Positions 59,740-64,000 of a stretch of 64,000 nucleotides of DNA are shown piece by piece. A model generated the notes under the pieces. That model saw only the letters and a list, made by a program, of their open reading frames with translations. It searched no databases and was not told where the DNA came from. Location of the stretch: NCBI GenBank assembly GCA_027492255.1, contig JAPUFB010000005.1:24540-88539 (forward strand), in the 5' to 3' direction. The stretch is from Candidatus Saccharimonadota bacterium (GTDB lineage: Bacteria; Patescibacteriota; Saccharimonadia; Saccharimonadales; Saccharimonadaceae). Made by a program: the position numbers and the translations under genes. Within the stretch, counting starts at the first letter, position 1. Each line of letters opens with the position of its first letter.

Positions 59740-60948
59740 TTAAAGCTGGAAGTCGTGTGCGTGACGAGCAATTTCAGCAGTTTCGTCTGTTGGAATCACA
59801 AAAACAGGTTTCGAGTGTGGCTGCGCACTAATCACAGTCATTGAGGCGGGATCGATACAGGCGTTATTGGCGGCTGGATCAAGTTTAATATCGAGGTATT
59901 GAGACTTATCAAGAATTCGTTCGCGCATGATGTATGAACGTTCACCGACTGTTCCCGTAAATACAAGAACATCTATACCACCAAGACATGCTGTCATCTC
60001 GCCTATCGCCTTTTGAAGTGAATGGACATATGTCCCAAGCGCAAGCTTCGCCCTAAAATCACCCTGGCTTTCACGGCGGACTAATTCACGGATATCATCG
60101 GAACCACCAAGGCCTTTCAGACCAGCATTATAATTGAGATACTCACGCAGTCCGACATCGCTCATACCAAGCTTGTCACGAAGTGCTAGTGCTGCCTCGA
60201 CACCGATATTGCCGCAGCGCGTGCTCATAACGACACCCTCAAGCGGCGAGAATCCCATCGTTGTATCATAGCCCTTGCCACCCTGAATTGCGGTAACACT
60301 TGCACCGCTCCCTAGATGGCACACAACAATCCGAGGCGCTAATTTGCCTGCAGACTCGAGCGTGCGGACGATAGACTCAAGCGATAGCCCATGGTATCCG
60401 AATCTCTTAATTTCAAAACGATCCGTGTCATCAAGTGGGACGGCGTAATTCCATGCAAAATCAGGTTTTGACGCATGAAAACTACTGTCGCTCGCACATA
60501 CGATTGGCGTATCAGGAAACGAAGCGCGCAGGAGACGAATCTCAGCCAATGTCGCAGAGATATGAATTGGTGCACGATTCATAAGATCTTCAAGAGCTCG
60601 TACTGTTTCATCATCTGCAAGACGATCCCGCAGAAAACCACTGCTTGGCGCAACAACTCGTAGCCCGATGCGATCGAATGTTTGACCCTCAGCGATGAGC
60701 TGGTGTTCAACGAGGATATCGACGATATGAGCCGTGACAGACAGCATATCAGCAACATCGGGATAAATATCCTGCGTGTCACCGTTCGTAGCTAGATGCC
60801 CGACAATCTTGCCATCCACAAACTCAAAATGAAGACTTGCCACCCGTGTCCTGCCTCGAAACAGCGCGTACTTACGACTGGCGCTACCTGGATTAGTAAC
60901 GAGAATGAGCTTTTCGCTCTGAGATTCGTCGTCTAGCGAGCCGGCCAT
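59740..60948 (-). CDS. ackA: Acetate kinase (divergent)
   Basis: 402 residues, correct length. The N-terminal LVTNPGSASRKYALFRG replaces the common NAGSSSLKY, keeping the Asn, two Ser and Lys. CASDSSFHASKPDFAWNYAV contains the catalytic Asp; VVCHLGSGASVTAIQGGKGY, GVVMSTRCGNIGVE (Arg) and VLVFTGTVGERSYIMRE follow; FVIPTDETAEIARHA keeps the metal Glu. It converts acetyl-phosphate plus ADP to acetate plus ATP. Its ATG lies inside the last 16 bases of the phosphoketolase gene, coupling the two steps. Confidence 0.9.
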   Translation of the reverse strand: MAGSLDDESQSEKLILVTNPGSASRKYALFRGRTRVASLHFEFVDGKIVGHLATNGDTQDIYPDVADMLSVTAHIVDILVEHQLIAEGQTFDRIGLRVVAPSSGFLRDRLADDETVRALEDLMNRAPIHISATLAEIRLLRASFPDTPIVCASDSSFHASKPDFAWNYAVPLDDTDRFEIKRFGYHGLSLESIVRTLESAGKLAPRIVVCHLGSGASVTAIQGGKGYDTTMGFSPLEGVVMSTRCGNIGVEAALALRDKLGMSDVGLREYLNYNAGLKGLGGSDDIRELVRRESQGDFRAKLALGTYVHSLQKAIGEMTACLGGIDVLVFTGTVGERSYIMRERILDKSQYLDIKLDPAANNACIDPASMTVISAQPHSKPVFVIPTDETAEIARHAHDFQL

Positions 60949-63281
60949 ACCCAGGCATCAATTTCTGGCATATCAATACCATATTGTTTGATATAGGCCG
61001 TATTTTCATCAATCTTTTGACGATATCGCTCGATGATATGTTGTGCTTCATCGTACGGTACTCGTCCCCATTGCCCAAGTTTGTCAAATGCTGCCATCAC
61101 AAGATGGTAACGACTTGTGCTGTTACGGACATGCATGTCAAACGGCGTTGTTGTTGAGCCAACTTCGATATAGCCACGGATATCAAATCGGTGTGGATTT
61201 TGAACGTAGTTGAAGAGTATACCTTTGACAGTCTCAGGATAACCGTGAAAATTGAAGATAACTGGTTTATCGCTCGTAAATTGCTCTTCGAAGGCTCGTT
61301 CATCAACGCTACGACCACCAATACCAAAGTGCTGGCTCGTGAGACTACTAATATTTACACAGCGAATACGCAGGTCATTCCACTCTTGCTTAATAAGCGC
61401 AATTGCTGCCATCGTTTCTTTGGTTGGGTAATCACCACAGGCCGCCATCACGAGGTCAGGATCATCATCACTGGCAAAATCCCATGTCATCATACCTTCT
61501 TCAACCTGACGGTGGGCAAGCTCAGGGGTGAGCCACTGTGCCTCAGGTGTTTTACCGGCAACAACAACATTGATCTCACGAGTTGATGATAGAACTTTCT
61601 GCATCGCAACAAGCGTACTATTTGCATCCGGTGGGAAGTAAACATTGGCAAAATCGCCCTGACGACGCAACAGATCATCAATAAATCCAGGGTTTTGATG
61701 GCTGAAACCATTATGATCTTGGCGCCAACCTGAACTCGTAAAGATATAGTTGAGCGATGGAATCGTACCGCGCCAGCTCACTTGTCGTGACTGGTTTAGG
61801 AACTTAGCATATTGGTCCATCATACTCACGACGACTTGCACAAAGGCTTCGTAGCTCGCGAACACGCCGTGACGGCCAGTCAGGACATAGCCCTCGAGGA
61901 GACCTTGCATGTTGTGCTCAGACAGCATTTCCATAACACGCCCGTCGTTAGTAAGATCTTTATCCCATTCACGAATTGGCCACTGCCATGAACGTGATGT
62001 TGCCTGGAAAATCTCATCAAGCTTGTTTGAGTATGTTTCATCTGGGCTCATGAAACGGAAGTTTTTACTCTCAGCATTGAGCTCAAAGACCTCCTTGAGA
62101 TACGCTCCTGTCCGTTTCATACTGGCATTGATCGTTTCACCTGGAACGAAATTATCATCCATAAATTTCTGAGGATCAGGCAAAATAAGCGGCTTATAGA
62201 CAGCGTCGCCACCTCGAGCATGCCGGGTCATACCGATACGCTTGTCGGGGTTCTCTGGAATAATATCCTTAACGAATTCCCCAAAACCTTCTTCTTTGTT
62301 GTATAGCTCTGAGAACTTGTAGTGACGCAGCCATTCATTTAGCAGATCAAGTTGGTTTTGGTCAGTCTTCGCCTCAGTGAGAACAACCTGGTGACTCAGG
62401 CAGTTGCCTTCGATCTTTTCGCCATTTAATTCCTTAGGACCAGTCCAGCCCTTAAGGGTGCGCATAATAATCATTGGCATGTGCGGTGGTGTTTTGGATT
62501 TGCTGGCACGAATTTCCTGAATCTGATCATGTGCCCATTCGAGCGCGTCACTCATAACCGCATGTGGATCATCAGTGTCGGTAGTATCAACGATTCGTGG
62601 ATGGTAACCATAGCCACTAAAGAGCGTCATAAGCTCATAGTTGCTCATACGACCATAGATTGTCGGAGCGGAAATTTTATAGCCGTTAAGATGCAGAATC
62701 GGCAATACGACGCCGTTCGTGCGTGGATTTACTAACTTATTAAGATGCCAAGCACCAGCAATTGGACCGGTTTCAGCTTCACCGTCACCGATAAGGCACG
62801 CAACCATGAGATCTGGATTATCCATAACTGCGCCGTAGCTAGTTGAAAGGCTGTATCCGAGCTCACCACCTTCGAGAATCACGCCGGGTGTTTCTGGATT
62901 TGAATGGCTTGGGTACCCATATGGCCAACTGAATCCGCGGCAAAGATTGGCGATACCGTCGAGATCACGCGTGATATTCGGATAAAAATGCGTCAACGTT
63001 CCCTCTAGGAAGAGGTTTGCTTGCAAGGCTGGAAATCCATGACCCGGCCCAAGCACAAACATGATGTCTTGATCGCGATTTTTTGCCAAACGACTGAGGT
63101 GGGCGTAGGCAAAATTAATACCCGGTCCACTTCCCCAGTGGCCGAGGAGTCGAGGCTTGACGTCATCAAATGTCACGTCGCGATCGGTCATAAAGTTGTC
63201 TTGTAGGAAAATTTGCGCCGCAGTCAAATAGTTAGCGACACGCAAATACTTATTGAGTGAGGTGCGTTCATGCTCTTTCAT
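60933..63281 (-). CDS. Xylulose-5-phosphate/fructose-6-phosphate phosphoketolase
   Basis: About 782 residues, full length. Family signature blocks: GHWGSGPGINFAYAHLSR, VLGPGHGFPALQANLFLEG, FSWPYGYPSHSNPETPGVIL, GGELGYSLSTSYGAVMDNPD, TPP motif ACLIGDGEAETGPIAGAWHL and YILTGRHGVFASYEAF-like block in the C-terminal half. It splits xylulose-5-P with phosphate into acetyl-P and glyceraldehyde-3-P. The start at 63281 is chosen because TATAAT (63293-63298) ends 2 bases before the alternative ATG at 63290, which would not be transcribed. First gene of the operon with acetate kinase. Confidence 0.96.
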   Translation of the reverse strand: MKEHERTSLNKYLRVANYLTAAQIFLQDNFMTDRDVTFDDVKPRLLGHWGSGPGINFAYAHLSRLAKNRDQDIMFVLGPGHGFPALQANLFLEGTLTHFYPNITRDLDGIANLCRGFSWPYGYPSHSNPETPGVILEGGELGYSLSTSYGAVMDNPDLMVACLIGDGEAETGPIAGAWHLNKLVNPRTNGVVLPILHLNGYKISAPTIYGRMSNYELMTLFSGYGYHPRIVDTTDTDDPHAVMSDALEWAHDQIQEIRASKSKTPPHMPMIIMRTLKGWTGPKELNGEKIEGNCLSHQVVLTEAKTDQNQLDLLNEWLRHYKFSELYNKEEGFGEFVKDIIPENPDKRIGMTRHARGGDAVYKPLILPDPQKFMDDNFVPGETINASMKRTGAYLKEVFELNAESKNFRFMSPDETYSNKLDEIFQATSRSWQWPIREWDKDLTNDGRVMEMLSEHNMQGLLEGYVLTGRHGVFASYEAFVQVVVSMMDQYAKFLNQSRQVSWRGTIPSLNYIFTSSGWRQDHNGFSHQNPGFIDDLLRRQGDFANVYFPPDANSTLVAMQKVLSSTREINVVVAGKTPEAQWLTPELAHRQVEEGMMTWDFASDDDPDLVMAACGDYPTKETMAAIALIKQEWNDLRIRCVNISSLTSQHFGIGGRSVDERAFEEQFTSDKPVIFNFHGYPETVKGILFNYVQNPHRFDIRGYIEVGSTTTPFDMHVRNSTSRYHLVMAAFDKLGQWGRVPYDEAQHIIERYRQKIDENTAYIKQYGIDMPEIDAWVWPAR

Positions 63282-63382
63282 ACTTACCATGAATTATACC
63301 GCTTATGCTATCTTTTTAAAAACTGTTTTTCTCTGTAAAAAAGTGGTAAAATATGTTTACTTTACAACAAGGAGGATCTACT

Positions 63383-63772
63383 GTGACGAATCATTCAGCA
63401 CTTAGCGCAATTGCGACACCAGAAAACATCCAACAGATCAGTGATTCAACTGGTCAATCAACCGATATCGTATCAACTATCATTAAAGCCGGCCTTCCTC
63501 ATATTCTTGGTCAAGCCAGTCCAACAGTTGATACGGCTACGACTAATAAAGTTGCGAAGAAAACCGGTATCGACACCGCAACTGTTATTCAGATACTCAT
63601 CGCTGTCGCGCCTTTCGTTATTGCCTATCTCACGACGAAAAATACATCCAAATCTTCATCAAGTAAGAAATCCTCTGACAATCCACTCATGGACGTCGCC
63701 ACGTCTATTCTCGACAAAAACAAAGACGGCAGCATAGTTGACGACGTTCTTGGTATGTTTACGAAGAAGTAG
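63383..63772 (+). CDS. DUF937-like small protein
   Basis: 129 residues. The pattern is that of DUF937 proteins: a helical N-terminus with IQQISDSTGQSTDIVSTIIK and AGLPHILGQAS, a second similar unit NKVAKKTGIDTATVIQILIA with VAPFVIAYLT, then a Ser/Lys linker and a C-terminal VATSILDKNKDGSIVDDVLG segment that has an EF-hand-like D-K-N-K-D-G loop. Function unknown. The start is GTG at 63383 because CAAGGAGG is 7 bases upstream; an in-frame ATG at 63353 precedes the ribosome-binding site. Confidence 0.75.
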   Translation: MTNHSALSAIATPENIQQISDSTGQSTDIVSTIIKAGLPHILGQASPTVDTATTNKVAKKTGIDTATVIQILIAVAPFVIAYLTTKNTSKSSSSKKSSDNPLMDVATSILDKNKDGSIVDDVLGMFTKK

Positions 63773-63828
63773 TGTAACCTCTTATAACTGCCTGTAGTCA
63801 TCACTTCGTCATAATATCTTCTATGAGC

Positions 63829-63857
63829 TTGAGTTAGTAAGGGTATTTTGCTACAAT
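63829..63857 (+). promoter_or_regulatory. Promoter of the tRNA-Gln gene
   Basis: -35 TTGAGT (63829-63834), 17-base spacer ending in TGC, -10 TACAAT (63852-63857), about 25 bases before the tRNA. Confidence 0.65.
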
Positions 63858-63881
63858 TACCTCCGCTTTGGTATATCATAT

Positions 63882-63955
63882 TGGGGATTGGCCAAGTGGT
63901 AAGGCACTGGGTTCTGGTCCCAGTATCGGGGGTTCGAATCCCTCATCCCCAGCCA
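63882..63955 (+). tRNA. tRNA-Gln (anticodon CUG)
   Basis: Complete cloverleaf of 74 bases with encoded CCA. Acceptor stem TGGGGAT pairs with ATCCCCA, discriminator G. Anticodon stem CTGGG/CCCAG (63907-63911 with 63919-63923) encloses TTCTGGT with anticodon CTG at 63914-63916. The T-loop GGTTCGAATC is standard. With a T-A first pair it resembles tRNA-Gln of many bacteria and is a likely substrate for charging with Glu and GatCAB amidation, if no glutaminyl-tRNA synthetase exists. Confidence 0.95.
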
Positions 63956-64000
63956 AATTAGTTTTAACTATTTTAACCAAACCACGACCCCTGTCGTGAT

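Noticed and set aside
1..64000. CRISPR array, insertion sequence, prophage or integrase
   Set aside because: No regularly spaced direct repeats, transposase, integrase or phage structural gene was found on either strand.
1..64000. Recoding of TGA as Gly or Trp, as in some CPR lineages
   Set aside because: Many genes end in TGA at the expected place (for example GatC, GatA and the small gene before gatB), and conserved Trp and Gly positions use ordinary codons.

Overview
The window reads as a chromosomal segment of a small-genome bacterium, most probably a member of Candidatus Saccharibacteria (TM7; Patescibacteria/CPR). This is inferred from gene content and style: tightly packed short operons, a pentose-phosphate/phosphoketolase economy, a split transketolase, a membrane pyrophosphatase, GatCAB amidotransferase, a pilus ATPase, and no amino-acid, nucleotide or lipid biosynthesis genes. 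TGA is used as a stop and TGG for Trp, so the code is standard. No rRNA, insertion sequence, integrase or CRISPR array is visible. One tRNA gene (Gln, CUG) lies at the right end.

Layout. 1-6.2 kb: start of a PilB-like ATPase, a TrmH-type methyltransferase, a secreted CAP protein, dnaE and two small envelope proteins. 6.3-12.8 kb: galU, gatB, a small membrane protein, gatA, gatC and uvrB. 12.8-22.9 kb: LOG protein, then central carbon genes: a kinase/aldolase operon, split transketolase, an epimerase-like protein, rpiB and gap. 23-33 kb: RelA/SpoT protein, H+-pyrophosphatase, glycerophosphodiesterase, thioredoxin reductase with glutaredoxin, FKBP isomerase, ABC exporter and glycogen branching enzyme. 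33-42.5 kb: a more accessory stretch with an orphan PEP-synthase-like ATP-grasp protein, cupin, YihY/BrkB protein, GNAT, ArsR/FMN reductase, hydrolase, peroxidase, Nudix and an EamA transporter. 42.7-47.5 kb: a four-gene cluster of MazG, a nuclease-helicase fusion, RadC and an OLD-type ATPase-TOPRIM protein, which looks like a defence module. 47.6-64 kb: VOC and SDR proteins, a large TPM-domain membrane protein, pheS-HIT-pheT, an aquaporin with a basic tail, rmuC, superoxide dismutase, acetate kinase and phosphoketolase.

Metabolic logic. RpiB, the epimerase-like protein and the two transketolase halves interconvert pentose phosphates. Phosphoketolase makes acetyl-phosphate and glyceraldehyde-3-phosphate, acetate kinase makes ATP from the former, and aldolase and Gap connect to lower glycolysis. 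The membrane pyrophosphatase can energise the membrane. Redox defence is spread across SodA, glutathione-peroxidase-like, TrxB and glutaredoxin proteins.

Two regulatory styles stand out. About 20 genes have a -10 hexamer only 6-11 bases before the start codon, which implies leaderless or almost leaderless mRNA. Four genes (near 17, 21.6, 40.2 and 50 kb), all without a match to a known enzyme family and visibly G+C-richer than their neighbours, instead have full -35/extended -10 promoters, structured leaders and strong hairpins at their ends. The tRNA gene shares this promoter type.
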